From assembly GCA_014529385.2 (NCBI GenBank), contig CM043968.1:22883013-22947012 (forward strand): a stretch of 64,000 nt of DNA, given 5' to 3'. The notes under the pieces were generated by a model. It was given only the letters and a program-made list of their open reading frames with translations. It had not been told where the DNA came from and did not search any database. This stretch comes from Adiantum capillus-veneris (lineage: Eukaryota > Streptophyta > Polypodiopsida > Polypodiales > Pteridaceae). The position numbers were made by a program, and so were the translations under genes. This document shows, piece by piece, positions 45,024-57,508 of this stretch; position 1 is the first letter of the stretch; each line of letters opens with the position of its first letter.

Positions 45024-46437
45024 ATATGGCATATACTAAGTTGGCAAAACATCAACAAAAATTCACCTTCAAACTGATAGTACGTCACATTCATCACACG
45101 TCAGAGCCTGAGCTTCATCGTTGCCTAAACCCCTCTAGTTCAAAACATTATTACCAATTCGAAGAGTCCTTAGTGAAGTCTATATTTGAGCAGCTTCAGC
45201 ATGCATTTACAACCGCTTCTTCTGACATATCTCTAATGACATCAAGTTCATTATTGAACATGGTCAAGCAGTCTATTGGACAGATTGCAAAGACTTTTCA
45301 AGATCTTAAAAATCTTGAAATCATTACTTTGCCAGGCATAGCTACTCGCATACAGCTTGTGAAATAGTTGTATACTGAGTTCAAGAGCAAGGGAAAGCTA
45401 GAAAGAGCAGCAAAGTGCACGAGAGTGGAAGCCAGCTCTTTCGATGCTACTGAAGAGCCAAAAGCTATTGTTAGAATAGAGTCTGCTGCTAGTGCCACTC
45501 TTGATCTCGATCAGTCTCAGCTCCCCCCTATATTACATCTTTTTCCAGAAACTTCAATCTTCAACATATAGGCTCCGCATCTCTGGGAGAAGGGAGATGG
45601 GCACACATGAAGCGCATAGGTGTCACACATCCTGCATTTAAAGAGCCACTGTATGTGGTGAAGATCTTCAAAGTCCACTTGCATGGACCCATAGTGGATC
45701 ATCATGTCAAAGATGAAGCCACGTTTTTGGACATCACTCATCGTGGCATTATTTATCCCCTTGCCACAGTCTGCCACATAGAGCGTCCAATGCTCATTTC
45801 AAGTTTTTGGAATGGTGTCCATGTAGAGCAATGGATAAAAGAGTGCACTGCAGATGGAAGTCAACCTACCATTTGTGATTATGTAACCATTGAAGGAACA
45901 ATAGAGCTATTCCAAAATAACATTTTGAAAATAATAAATGCTCTTCTTTAGACGCTAAAGTATCTAATGCGCACGACTATCTCCACAATGACCTCTACTC
46001 CCGCAACATGATGCTTCACTTTGGACAAAAGGTGGTCTATGCAGGCATTGTGGATTGGAGGTCATGTACACAGACCAAAACAATGACATGCTTTCCTCCT
46101 CTCTGCAACTTGCAAATAGAAACTAGACAGCAGACCGAGAGAGATTTTCCATGGGCTACCCCATAATGCATATCTAATAATCCTCCTCCCTAGAATAAAG
46201 CCATGGATATCGACTCCATGTTTCATACTTGTAAACGACTCTTGAAGTGCATGTCAGTGCCACAAGAGCAAAACAAAAGGGATTTTTTAAGAAATGCACT
46301 TACCCACCTTGAGAGTGGCAAGCAAAACAATCCCTCAACCCAACCTAATGCTTTTAATCTTTCTCTCTGTCTAAACAGTGCCCATAGAGTGGGCTATGAC
46401 ATTGTAATGATTTCTGGTCTACGACTAGTTGATGATT
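45024..46437 (+). pseudogene. Protein-kinase-like pseudogene (kinase-2)
   Basis: Starts MAYTKLAKHQQKF at 45026. The first ~180 codons are helical (FEESLVKSIFEQLQHAF) with a TAG at 45365-45367 and a frame change near 45580. A lobe with EPLYVVKIFKVHLHG (the likely catalytic lysine strand), GIIYPLATVCHIERPMLISS and FWNGVHVEQWIKE follows. After a frameshift near 45950 comes the catalytic loop YLHNDLYSRNMMLHF (45978-46022), an H-x-D-L-x4-N motif. Then VVYAGIVDWRS has D-W in place of DFG, as in small-molecule kinase-like folds. A last open stretch runs to 46437. It may be a distant relative of kinase-1, which has HCDLHPWN. No intact glycine loop is seen. Confidence 0.62.
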
Positions 46438-46646
46438 AAATTGATGATTTGATTATTGTCTTCTTTAGTTGTGCTTGTAAATAATATAACTGATCAAGTT
46501 ATCTTGTCTCTTTCCAATGACATGGTGATAAATATTATGTCTCTTTCTTGCATCATGATTAAGTTATCCTTTCTTTTTCTTTGAATATTTGAAAGTGATG
46601 ACTTGTTAACTTCACAATAAGTCTTTCTAATGATGACATATTTGAT
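46438..46646. other. Probable intron of kinase-2 locus
   Basis: AT-rich, no coding; an acceptor-like TTGATAG / TTGACAG precedes the next open stretch at 46650. Confidence 0.35.
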
Positions 46647-46649
46647 AGA

Positions 46650-47371
46650 TTGACAGATATGGAAGAAGAATTTAACCATGCTGAAAAACATGCCATCTAC
46701 AAAGAAGAGAGAGAGAGTTATGGCCAAGAGAAAGACCTTGAATCTATCGTGCAAATCAAAGAGGAATACTCCAGGCTGAAAGGCGAGCCTCTTAGCATTA
46801 AGGAGTGCAGCAACCTATGTCCAAGCCACTTTGTGCGCCAACAACTATTTGGAATCAGCGGCAATGCCAAGGAATCATCTCATGTAAAGCTATCAGATCT
46901 GCAGCACAAAGGACTTGTACAAGTATTGCTACAAAGATTCATACGTCAAGAGAGAGTTCTGCAAACAATAACCAAATGGCACTCTACTTTATATAGCAAT
47001 GCTATGTTTATGACATCCTTGGGAGACGTGTAGATTGGTCAGACCGCCCCAAGAATTCTGGCGTTGGGCATGGTCCGATTGCAGAGAAAGTGACAGCAAG
47101 TCACACCAATAATCCAGTGCCTGCACACAAACATGCCATAGTTCTGCTTCCCAAAGAATTAGAGACGCTCGTTGCATTAGCAAGCCAAGGGTCATATCTT
47201 GCAATCCAAGGAGAGACACCTAATATGTTTCGTAGCAAAATCCTTGAGCTTGAGATAGAGATATCTCAGGCCCAAGCCAAGCTACAACAGTATGCATCAC
47301 TCTACGCACCATTGTTAGATCAAGCTAGTCCTTCGCAACAAGAACCTGCAGGCCCATCTCCCAGCACCTGA
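46650..47371 (+). pseudogene. Unknown coding remnant downstream of kinase-2
   Basis: Two open stretches. 46650-47033 is charged and helical (MTDMEEEFNHAEKHAIYKEE, then QHKGLVQVLLQRFIRQERVL). After a frame change, 47090-47371 reads VPAHKHAIVLLPKELETLVA, then LELEIEISQAQAKLQQYASL (coiled-coil-like), ending PSPST. I do not recognise it. It could be the C-terminal part of kinase-2. From about 46945 on, it is shared with copy A at 41015. Confidence 0.45.
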
Positions 47372-48782
47372 AAGTATTGAGCTCAACATAGATGAACTAC
47401 TAAATGCGTTGACTCAATCTTTTGGCTTGAGCACTTGATGCTGCAATAGATAGAACCCCAACAGTAGTGTTTTGCAGCTCCACTTTCTCCTAACCATACT
47501 CCTTCCACCAAAGAGGCACGTGCAATGGCATCTATATGCCATGGATCTTGGAACATGTCATTTCTATTGCGGTATAATCAATTCGCTGATGAAAAGTAGC
47601 TTTTTCATCCCCTTGTCCCAATAGTTGAAGGCACACTATTTTGAAGTCACTCGTGACTTCTTTATTCGCTGATTGTTGGTGCATTTGAAATTTGGGATCT
47701 AATTCAATTGCAACGGCATATGCAGTTGCACCCATGGCTTGTTGGAAGTTGTGAGTATGGAAGCTTCGTACTTTGCACAAAAGCCAGCATGCTCTCTTAC
47801 TTTGCGTAATGCCTCTAACATATACCAATAAACTCGACCAAAGATGAAAGAGTCTTTGTTGGAATATTTGCAAAATCTCTACAAATGGTTTGACAAAGGT
47901 GATAATTCTCTCTACATTGCGCCAAAAAACTTGCAAGTTCACAAGCTGTGCACATCTTGTAGTTGTCTCTCGGTAGCTAGGATACTTGCTGAACCAAGCA
48001 TCCCATCATCTATCAGCTACCGTTTCAATCAAAGCAGGCTTCACTTCTTGCAAGGTGGGAAGAACATAGTATTTAGTTGCAAACCTTGTCGCACAAAATA
48101 TCTCCAAAGTTTTGTTGGGTGATTTTATTAAAAAAAGAGCATGCAAAAATTGATGCTCTCTAATAAGTTTCAATACATGATTTTCATTTAGGAGTGTTTG
48201 TTTTATGATAGCCATTCTATTAATGTCTTTTAATAGAAAATTAAGAGTATGTGCACCACATGGCACCCAAGTAGACTCTGGGTACTTAACTTGGATAGCC
48301 CTCCCTGCAACCTTGTAATTGGATGCATTATCTGTGACAATTGCAGTCACATTCTTTGGCCCACCTACCTTTGCTTCGGTGCGTTCATTGGTCTTCTCTT
48401 TTAAAGAGGTGTCAATGGCTTCTACGAACATAGACACTCTAGGGTTGATAATCATCACATTGATGAGCGGATTCTTCTGACAACTGATCCATCCAACCAA
48501 CACTATGGTGCTACCATATGCAGGAACAAATTCCACCACAGTGTGCTTGAGTATGGCTTCAGTACTATCTTTCACTTTATCTAGATACTCTATGTGCATC
48601 TTATTATAATCAGGAAACACAAACCCTTTTTTGGATGTGCTCATCAAAGCATCTTGAAATATGGGGTTGCGCATAGCATTGAATGGTATACCACACACCA
48701 CAAAAGATTGCATCCATTTCAAGTGCAACTCAAGCAACCATTGCCTATTTATCACTTCATACAGTGTTTGGCCATTGGATGA
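46945..48782. repeat. Segmental duplication, copy B
   Basis: Same order as copy A but ~600 bases shorter. Past 48782 copy B continues into the hAT N-terminus, whereas copy A switches to a copia fragment. Confidence 0.85.
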
Positions 48783-49190
48783 TGCTTTACTAACTTTATT
48801 TGAGCTAGGATTTGCTGCTTCTAACATTGAAGCATGTCTATAAAAAGAAGATGACTGGGGAGTGTGATCATTTGCTTCCGTAGGCACATGCTCTGTCCTC
48901 TCATTGACAACAAACATTTCAACATTCGTTGCAACTTGTTTGACATTAGCACTTTTAGTTTTAGCTGCAAGAATTTGCTCTGCTATGCAACCATACTTTG
49001 GCAATCTAGTATGAATATCTCTTGGCAGAGCCGTACAGTTGGATACATTACCGGGACTCTAAAAAAATGCTCTTTGATTGTGGTTGCATTACCATTGAAC
49101 TCATGGCCGTAGGTCTTTCATTTCAATTGGGACGTATTCTTTTAGGCACGTAGCTTGTGGACATAACTCCACTCATGTCCTTTCACCATG
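47520..49190 (-). pseudogene. hAT transposase (hAT-4), C-terminus deleted
   Basis: Best-preserved hAT frame in the window. BED-like start near 49190-49060 (HEFNGNATTIKEHFFRVP), then one 332-codon open frame (49004-48006). That frame holds a Ser-rich linker, NRQWLLELHLKWMQSFVVCG, FVPAYGSTIVLVGWISCQKN, VTAIVTDNASNYKVAGRAIQ, CGAHTLNFLLKDINRM and TLEIFCATRFATKYYVLPTL. After a stop near 48006, a second stretch (47942-47532) includes IELDPKFQMHQQSANKEVTS. The C-terminal dimerisation half is gone: the deletion that distinguishes copy B from copy A removes it. hAT dimers need this region, so it should be inactive. Confidence 0.82.
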
Positions 49191-49690
49191 CTGACAGATA
49201 AATTTAATTGCCAGATCAACAAATCCACTTGTCAATTTTGAGGTTAAAAAAAAATAAATCAAAGCAACAAATTACACAAGCAATGCCCTATCAATATAGT
49301 GATAAAAATCTGTCAACATTATCAATTAGACTCGTGCTACATTATCAATTAATGATAAACAATGATAATGTTATCATTCTTCAATAAAATCATGTCAATC
49401 AAATTATATTTTCATGCGCTAAATAACTTCATCACTTCAAACAAAACATTTCAATCACAATGCTCACATTTCACTATATCGATTCATTTAAAGTGCAAGC
49501 TTTTGGATTTCACACATTACAATAATCAATCATCTTAATCACTTATTTAAAACAATACGAACAAAACTCATCATCATGTTGCACTATATCAATTTATCTA
49601 AAGTGCAAGATTACTCATACGAACAAAACTCATCCTCGTGTTGCACTAAGACCGATAATATTGATAAATCTTGTGATTGATTCTCATTGG
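49191..49690. other. No gene seen
   Basis: Strongly AT-rich with short repeated phrases such as AACAAAACTCATCATC(A/G)TGTTGCACTA (twice, near 49560 and 49620). It could contain the hAT-4 5' end. Confidence 0.4.
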
Positions 49691-50990
49691 AACATGAGGA
49701 TAAATTGCAATCCTTGGAACTTCATGTTGGCAGCCATGCGATCAAACCATGGCGCCCCTAGGATAGCATCCTTATGTTGGAGAGGAGAAATGAAAAAGTC
49801 TTCTTTGTCGACATAGCTTTGGACATGAAGCCTCAACTTCCCAATCAAGGGAGTAATGGAGGCTTGCTATCCCTTGAAAGTTGTGTCAGCCGTTACAATA
49901 TCTTTCATCTTGAAAGCTTGAATGCCCAACTTGGTGGCCAACTCCGTTGATATGAATTTGTTAGTAGAGCCAAGGTCAAACAAGATGAAGGCATTATGCT
50001 CCCTTACCTTTACCCAAGCATAGGAGAGAGATGATACTTTGCAATGAGCATCCTCTTTTGGAGCTTTGATGGTGAAAGCCCTAGGAGTCTCATTGCAAGA
50101 ATTCTTCTTGGGGCAAGAACGATAGCCATGTCCTTGCTCCCCAAACTTAAAACACTTATGGTCCTTGCAAAAAGCTTCACGCTCTTCATGAGAGAGTTTA
50201 TTTTTACCTTTGTAAACTCCCTCCTCCTTGGACCTATCTTTGTTGTTGTTGTTGTAGGAAGTGCCTTGGGAAGAATTTTGGGTATTGGTTTTTCCCTTTG
50301 CATCATTTTTCCCTTTGTTTTCCATGGGTTTGACATTCTGTCTAGCCCCTTGTTGGAAATTGATGCAAGAAGCAACCATGGTGTGGTGGATTACTTCGGT
50401 GATAGAACCAAGTTATTGGGAGTTGACATACTCGGCCATTTCTTCAAGTAACCCTGCACAAAAGTGTTGCTTTTTCTCGACAAAGTCTATCTTTTGGAAG
50501 ACAGTAGCCTTGAGATGTAAATCCCAAAACTTCTCCACATATTTGTGAATAGACTCATGTGAGAGGCTTCAAACTACACCATTTGGTAAGGAACTCGTAG
50601 AGTTTTCCATGTCTTTGGGGATTCACCGTTGCCATGAAGGCTAGCCCACCATTGACAACCCAATTTTTGGAAGTGCATAGCTACATGGCATAGCATGGAG
50701 GACTCCGTGAAGCCCTCATCTCCAAAGGCCGCATCAAATTGTTGGATGAAGGCCAACACTTTGTCGATGGCACCAAAGGTGCCATCATAGGTGAGAAAAG
50801 AGATACTCTTTCCTCCCTCTTTGAGATTCTTGAGCTTTTGTGATCTTCGCCATGCAAGGTATGATTTGTGATGTCCTCCCCTCTTGTATTCTCTAGGAGA
50901 ATAGCCATAGCTTTCGTAGGGAGAGGAGGAAGTTGGAGAAGATGGAGAAGAGGGTGACCTCATTCTTGACCATTTCTTCCTGTGTTTCCT
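49691..50990 (-). pseudogene. Gypsy-2 remnant: gag and protease only
   Basis: Minus strand. Gag N-terminus is Ser/Pro-rich, then GGKSISFLTYDGTFGAIDKV and FIQQFDAAFGDEGFTESSML, CQWWASLHGNGESPKTWKTL. After a gap with frame changes (50570-50380) comes the knuckle CFKFGEQGHGYRSC, with Phe where the second Cys should be. The protease is FILFDLGSTNKFISTELATK (DLGS for DSGS), then a stop at 49867-49869, then KEDFFISPLQHKDAILGAPW to about 49690. No RT, integrase or LTR was found. It is transcribed away from gypsy-3, whose start lies only ~50 bases away. Confidence 0.82.
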
Positions 50991-51038
50991 CTCTTCCCTT
51001 TCGGACTGACAAGGACAAGGACTGTGTGTTGATCATGG

Positions 51039-54000
51039 GTGACACTAAGGCCAGTCCAGGGCTACATGAGTCACTATTTCCAACAGACTGGTTTGAAGGA
51101 CTTGGAACAAGACCAACTGCTAGGAGATCGGGAGTTGAACCAAACAGACGCATCAGACCCGTTGATTTTTCAGAAATGGATCAAAAAATACAATGGATCA
51201 GGGGATCCATACGACCACTTAGCAAGATTTAAGCAAGTGCTAAGAGCAGAATGTATATTCGATTTTCATACTCAATTCGAGGGGTTCGGAATGACATTAG
51301 AAGGAAAAGCATTGACATGGTTCCAAAACATTCCACCAAGGTCAATCATGGACTTGAACACATTAGCTCAAGAATTTGTAGCTGCTTGTTCCAAAACGGG
51401 GATCAAACATAATATGGTAGCTCAAATCTACAGCTTTAAATAGAAACATTGTGAGTCTGTTAGGGATTGTGCAACTCGAATGAAACAATACATTGCCAGA
51501 TGCCCAGGGCTAGAGATACCTACAGAAGAACGATGCGTATCTTTGTTTCTAGAGGGACTGCTAAACAAATAACTTCATGCTATAATCATTAGTAAAAATC
51601 ATACAACCCTAGAAGAATGTGTGTCAGATGCTATTGACTTAGGAGACAATTGATATCTTTAACGAAGAAGATGTCCCTAAGGATAACCAAAGCGACAAAA
51701 CAACATCCACTAAACCAGCACAAGTGGGAGTGGCTGCTACAAAACCACTTTCATCCATAGAAGATATGCTAAAAAGGATGAACGGCATGATGAACAACAT
51801 GCAAAAAGCACCTATGAGGGGACCAGGACAAGGGATACCTCAACAGGGACAACCAATTAGGCCACAAAAATGGTTTGCAATTGAGGGTAAATGGACCAAC
51901 CATGAGACCCACGAGTGCTACTTCAGACCAAAGTATGATGGGAATGTTTAGTACGTGCCTATGAGGCCTTAAGGACAACCCATGTACAGATATCAGCCTA
52001 ATATGGCCCAAGCTCAAAGACCACCAATGGGTATGGAAAAACCTCCATCTGTGTTGGGTCAGCTACCTCCGTACCCAAGACATAATGCAGTGCCTATAAA
52101 GTACATGCACTCCAAAGGAGTCATAGATGAACAAGAATTAGTGCCTGTTACACCCTATGCGGAGCCTAGTCCATCTACAGTAATGGTAGAAGGAGATTGG
52201 TACAATTCACATCCACCACCAATGGAAGAAATCGCGACTTATGCTCCACCAAAGCTCGCACCAATGTATTATGTAGTTGATCAAGGTGTCAGACCTCCCA
52301 TGATAAGACCCATGATTAAGCCAAGAACGGGAAACTATCACAACTTTGGTGCAGACGATCATTGGAAAAATGAATGTCCAGAGCCTGACAAAAACCTCAA
52401 GCCAGTTGAAGCCTATTGCATACAATGTTGCAAAAAGGGAGGACACTTTCCGGAAGATTGTCTTAAAATCCTTTAAACAAGGGTAAAACAGTAGTAAACG
52501 TAGTCCAAGTGATACCTAGTAGCTCATCAGAGAGTGAACCAATTGTTCCAATCAAGGTAATCACTAGAGCCCAGGCTAAGAAAAAGAAACACAACTCCTC
52601 TGTTGATTTGGAAAATACGTAAGTTCCCTCTCAAAGGATCAAAAGAAGTAGAAGCAAAAGATATGAGATGAGAAAACAAAAACAACATGTTAAAATTAAG
52701 GAGAAAGCAAAAAAGCTATTCCAAGAAAAGGTGAAAGAAATTGGAAGTGAAATCAAGGAAACAACCGTCAAATCTAGAGGATCCATTCTGGTTGATAAAA
52801 CTTTTGAGCCTATTAATGTAGCCTTGAAGCCTACCAAACAGGAATTAAAGCAGGCCAAAACATAAAAAACAAATGGAAAAACTATCCTTCTCCAGACACA
52901 GAAGCAGCTAAGCTGGAAGCTTATCAATATTAAGAATCACGCAAGAAATTCTAAAAAAACAAAAACCCAAGCTTGAAAGTATTGCAAAACTTGAAGAGCT
53001 TGTGGTAAGAGACAGCTTGAAACAAAAGAACCAGAAATTATAGTGTCGGGCAGCGAAGATGCCTTAGACAAAATTCCATTCGTAGAGGAAGACTGGCCAC
53101 GATACTTATGGGAAAGAGTTAGAGAGATCAATGATGGGAACCTAACTCTAAAGTCAGCTCCTATAGAGGAAATTTGGTTGGATAACCTACCTTCTGATAT
53201 GAATATGGATGTACAATCCTTGTATGGGATTGCGGATCTGAAGCTTCAAGAATGTCGAAACCATTGACCTTGAAAAAATTACCCTCTTACTTGGGAGATA
53301 ACGAAGATGAATCCATAGTGTGTAAGACAACTCAAGTAAAAAGAGCTGAACATACCCTAGAAGTACACAATATTCATTCAATCATGTCTACATCCACCCA
53401 ATGCACTCTTACCTTGGGAGAACTGTTAAAACTCAGACCATACTTATGGAATGATCTACAAAAAACGCTAGAGAAGGTGGGGATAACGGGGCTTATCTCA
53501 AAAATTCGGGAAATTTGAAAACAAAATGGACAACAAAGAGATTCGATCTGTTCCAATGAACAAAATCGAAGAATATTACAAAGGGGAAGAAGGGAACACC
53601 ACCCTTCTAGTGAAATATAATGACATTGAAACCATGGCACTACTGGATAGTGGAGCAGGCATAGCCATAGCCACGAAAGGAGTATGGGAATCCTGGGGAC
53701 AACCAACCATTAGACTGACTTGAATGAAATTGCAATTGGCTGATGGACACATTGAGAGACCATTAGGGATGCTTGAAAAACTGATAGTCAATTTCTGTGG
53801 AATTGAATATCAACACACTTTTGCCATAGTAGACATGTAAAAAAACTTAATTATGAAATCATATTGGGAAGACCTTTCATGCGACAGGTACAACTTATCC
53901 AAGATTGGGGAAACAATTATCTGTACTTGAAGCAAGTGGGATCTATAACAAGAGTAAATCTAAAAGATCACACTTATAGAGATGTCTTGAAAACACCCAT

Positions 54001-56398
54001 ACAAGAGTTTGATTCAGTCTCTTCGGCTAAAACTAAGCTTCCATCCTGGTTAAACAAAGACACTCCTATTTGGATGTGTGGAGCTTCAAAGAATGGGAGT
54101 TTAAAACGAGAACAACGTATTCTAGAAAGGGATTGCACAGACGAAGCCTATGTACCTAAACACTTTCCAGAGCATTTGTTTGAGCCATTCGAGTGGACTC
54201 AAATTTTAGCGACCATGGATGTATGTGTGAATACGTCTATGCCTACTCAATTTTGCAATGAGGATGGCTATGACATAATTCCCATCCAAATGATTTCAAC
54301 CCTCAACATTGAAGGTGAAGATGAGGAACCCAAGGACTTGATGAAAGCTCAACAAATCTTTTCAAACCTCTACTACGATGCAACAGATGGCTTAGATGAA
54401 CACTCAGCTACCTCAGAAGATTTGGGGTCCAAAAAAGAACATGTGAGAGCTGAGTTACTCTTGAAAGGAGGGGAGGAAAAGTTTTTTGACTTTCTCAACC
54501 AGAAATTAAGAAGACAAAAATGCTATAAACGAAAAAGAGACACCAAAAACGTGAAAACACGACCTATGCTATCAGTCTCCATTAGAACACAATTCTTGAT
54601 GCAGATAGATGCAAATGATTGTGTCAAGGACAAATTCACTGGTAGATATCCTTTAAACAAAAATCCAAAAATGTCTAAAACATCAAGAAAATCAAGGAAG
54701 GATACTCAAGAAAACCAACAGGATAAGAAGCCAATCATGACACGAGTTGAGCAAAAAAAGAAATATCAAGAGTTGAAAATTTCTCTAAAGGAGATATATA
54801 CGACTAAAATGGAAACTACGGAAGAGGATGGTAAGGATGTAATGAGTGTTCCATCCCATTACAAAAACTATACTCTCCAAGATTGAAAAATCATAGTCAA
54901 ATAACCTGTTAGGGAACGAAGGGCTTGAAAACGCTAAAAAGATAGAACTGGCTAAAACCAGGGGAAGAGTCTAGACCTGCTTACATTGCAAATGAACTAA
55001 TAGAGAAAAAAGAAGAGCTCTTGCTAATCTTGCTAAAAGAATACCGAGATATCTTCGTTTGGTCTTACAAGGATCTCAAGGGTATTGATCCAGAAATCTG
55101 TCAACATACCATACCCATGAGAGATGATGTGAAACCAAGTAGACAAAGGCCATACACGGATAATGAAACATTTGCCAGGAAGATAAAAGAAGAGATTGAA
55201 AAACTAAAAGAAGTTGAATTTATTTACGAAATTGAACACACAGATTGCGTGTCTCTAATTGTGATAGTATCCAAGAAGAATGGAAAATTACGAGTGTGTT
55301 AATCTCAAAAAAGTGAATGCAGCTACCATTAGAGACAAATTTGCTCTTCCAATCACCGAGCATGTTTTAGAATGAGTTGCAGGAAAAGAAGCTTACAGCT
55401 TCTTATATGGCTTTTCGGGATACAATCAACTTTTGGTTGACCCAAAAGATCAACATAAAACTGCTTTTGCAACAGAATGGGGTATTTTTGCCTATCTGGT
55501 TATGCCGTTTGGGTTAACTAATGCTCCAACCACATTTCAAAGGTTGATGAGCATGCTTTTAAACAATATCTTAGGAAATTCTTAGAAGTATATATGGATG
55601 ATCTATGCATACATTCATCAATCCAAGCTGATCATTTTGAACACCTCAAAAAGGTATTCGAAAAATGTAGACATTATAGGATTTGCTTAAATCCTGAAAA
55701 GTGCACATTCATGGGTAGACAAGGAAAAATTCTTGTACATATAGTGTCTAAAAATGGCATAGCTACTACTGATATTGAAAAAATCATGTCATTGCTGATT
55801 TGCCTAGACCAACAACAGTCAAGGGGGTACAAGCCTTCATGGGGCATTGTGGATATTATAGACGGTTCATCTACATGTACGCTGTAATTGCAAAACCCAT
55901 GTATAGCTTGATTACACACTTTGAGTGGACCGAGGCATGTGAAGAATCCTTCATGAAGCTTAAGCAAGCTCTCACCTCAGCTCCAATATTGAAAGCACTA
56001 GATTGGAATAAGATATTCCACATATATGTAGATGCTTCCAATTTTGCTATCGATTGTATACTAGCTCAACCAGGAGACGGAAAATTTGACTTTCCTATTT
56101 CTCATGCTGTAGCCGGCAGTCTAACATGGCAGAAAATTATTACACCACCACCGAAAGGGAAGGATTAGGAATGATTTATGCCGTTAAAAAGTATAGACAT
56201 TACCTATTAGCCAACAAGTTTGTGTTCTTTGTAGACCAACAAGCCTTGTTGTATTTCGTCAAAACAAGCCATGCAGCACAGGAAGAATAGTGAGATGGTT
56301 CATCATTCTTCTGGAATTTGATTTCACTGTGGTTGTAAAAAAGGGCATCAACGAGCAGATCATTTGTCAAGGATTGTTTAAGGAGAATCACCTAGAGG
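51039..56398 (+). pseudogene. Gypsy-3 remnant: gag, protease, RT, RNase H
   Basis: Plus strand, a lineage different from gypsy-1 and gypsy-2. Gag (51120-51640) has WIKKYNGSGDPYDHLARFKQ and ALTWFQNIPPRSIMDLNTLA. A Pro/Met-rich segment ends in a knuckle-like CIQCCKKGGHFPEDC near 52415-52460. Protease: TMALLDSGAGIAIATKG near 53635-53685. A long charged linker (53864-54886) leads to RT: SLIVIVSKKNGKLRVC, AYLVMPFGLTNAPTTFQRLM and YMDDLCIHSS (near 55590). RNase H: NKIFHIYVDASNFAIDCILA, then YRHYLLANKFVFFVDQQALL and DFTVVVKKGINE, ending near 56398. Many stops and frame changes. Integrase is absent. Confidence 0.85.
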
Positions 56399-57250
56399 GG
56401 TAGACGATGATCTATCAGATGCCTAGTTGTTCTAGAGTAAATGCAGTTTGCTATTCCATGTACAAGAAGGCAACAAGTCAAGCATTGACGGCAGGAATAG
56501 CGACAATCAAAGGATGCAACAAGAATCCAACCCCAACATGGGAGTAGTCAACTTGAACGTGATAGTACATGGATGTTCATATCCTCATCAGTTGTATGCT
56601 TACCAGATGAACACATGAATGAGACAATAAATCTTGGAATTCCCTGGATGCAGACATACAAGGTAGTACCAGATTGGGATACAAATCAGCTCAAGCTATC
56701 ACGTAAAGGTGGGCAACTCATTGTTCCAATTCCACCAAGCAAGGAGGAATGGAAAGGAAGCAATCAGCAGACCAAACCACGAAGTAATCAATCTTCTCCA
56801 TCCCCTCAACAAGCAAATGCTACAAGTAGCATGCAAGGAGTCAGGCAAATTTGGGTACCAAAAGCACAGCTTAAGGATAAGCCAATTCAAATATGGGTGC
56901 CCAAAACATCACCGACAAAACAAAAGAAGGTTCCAAGGGTAAAAACACAAAGATGAGCATCTCTGAGCAAGGAACCTAACTTGAAATGAATTTGGAAGAA
57001 AAAAGAGCACTTATCTTCTCCACAAACCATAAAACCAATCAAGCAATGGTGAGTTAAGTCTCAAAAGACTTCACCACACCATATAGCGCCAAGAAAACCA
57101 AGCTACCAATGGCGAGAAAAATCTCGGCAACAGTCAAAAGTGCTACCAACAGCTCAAGCAATCAGCGTGTTGAAGCATCCTGATGGCAACATCAAGCAGA
57201 GAGCACACAAGCTACAAGGTTTGCTCTTTAAAAGACAGCAACAACAAACT
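56399..57250 (+). pseudogene. Orphan second protease-like segment
   Basis: After the gypsy-3 RNase H, an open stretch (56573-56956) reads VCLPDEHMNETINLGIPWMQ and TYKVVPDWDTNQLKLSRKGG. This resembles the C-terminal end of a gypsy protease (ILGRPWL...DW), although gypsy-3 already has its own. It is followed by Gln/Ser-rich sequence and a repeated QIWVPK motif. It may come from a different element or from a rearranged 3' domain. I do not recognise a full family. Confidence 0.4.
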
Positions 57251-57251
57251 T

Positions 57252-57383
57252 CGACATCAAAAACCCTTGAGTTAATTACTCAAGACCCACCTCTTGCACA
57301 TCATATTGGTTTGAACTCGACATCAGAAACCCTTGAGTTAATTACTCAAGACCCGCCTCTTGCACATCATATTGGTTTGAATT
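57252..57383 (+). repeat. Two 66 bp direct repeats
   Basis: Adjacent units beginning TCGACATCA(A/G)AAACCCTTG at 57252 and 57318, nearly identical and in frame (22 codons each, LELITQDPPLAHHIGLN). They lie in the open stretch 57140-57508. Confidence 0.9.
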
Positions 57384-57508
57384 GCATTGATCTTCAAAGC
57401 ATGGTAAAGCCAACCACGGCTATGCATAAGACACAATTGTTCCACCCATGTACACAATCGTCCTGGAGTACTCCATCTAGGAGGGGTGGAAGGGCACTAA
57501 GCAATTAA

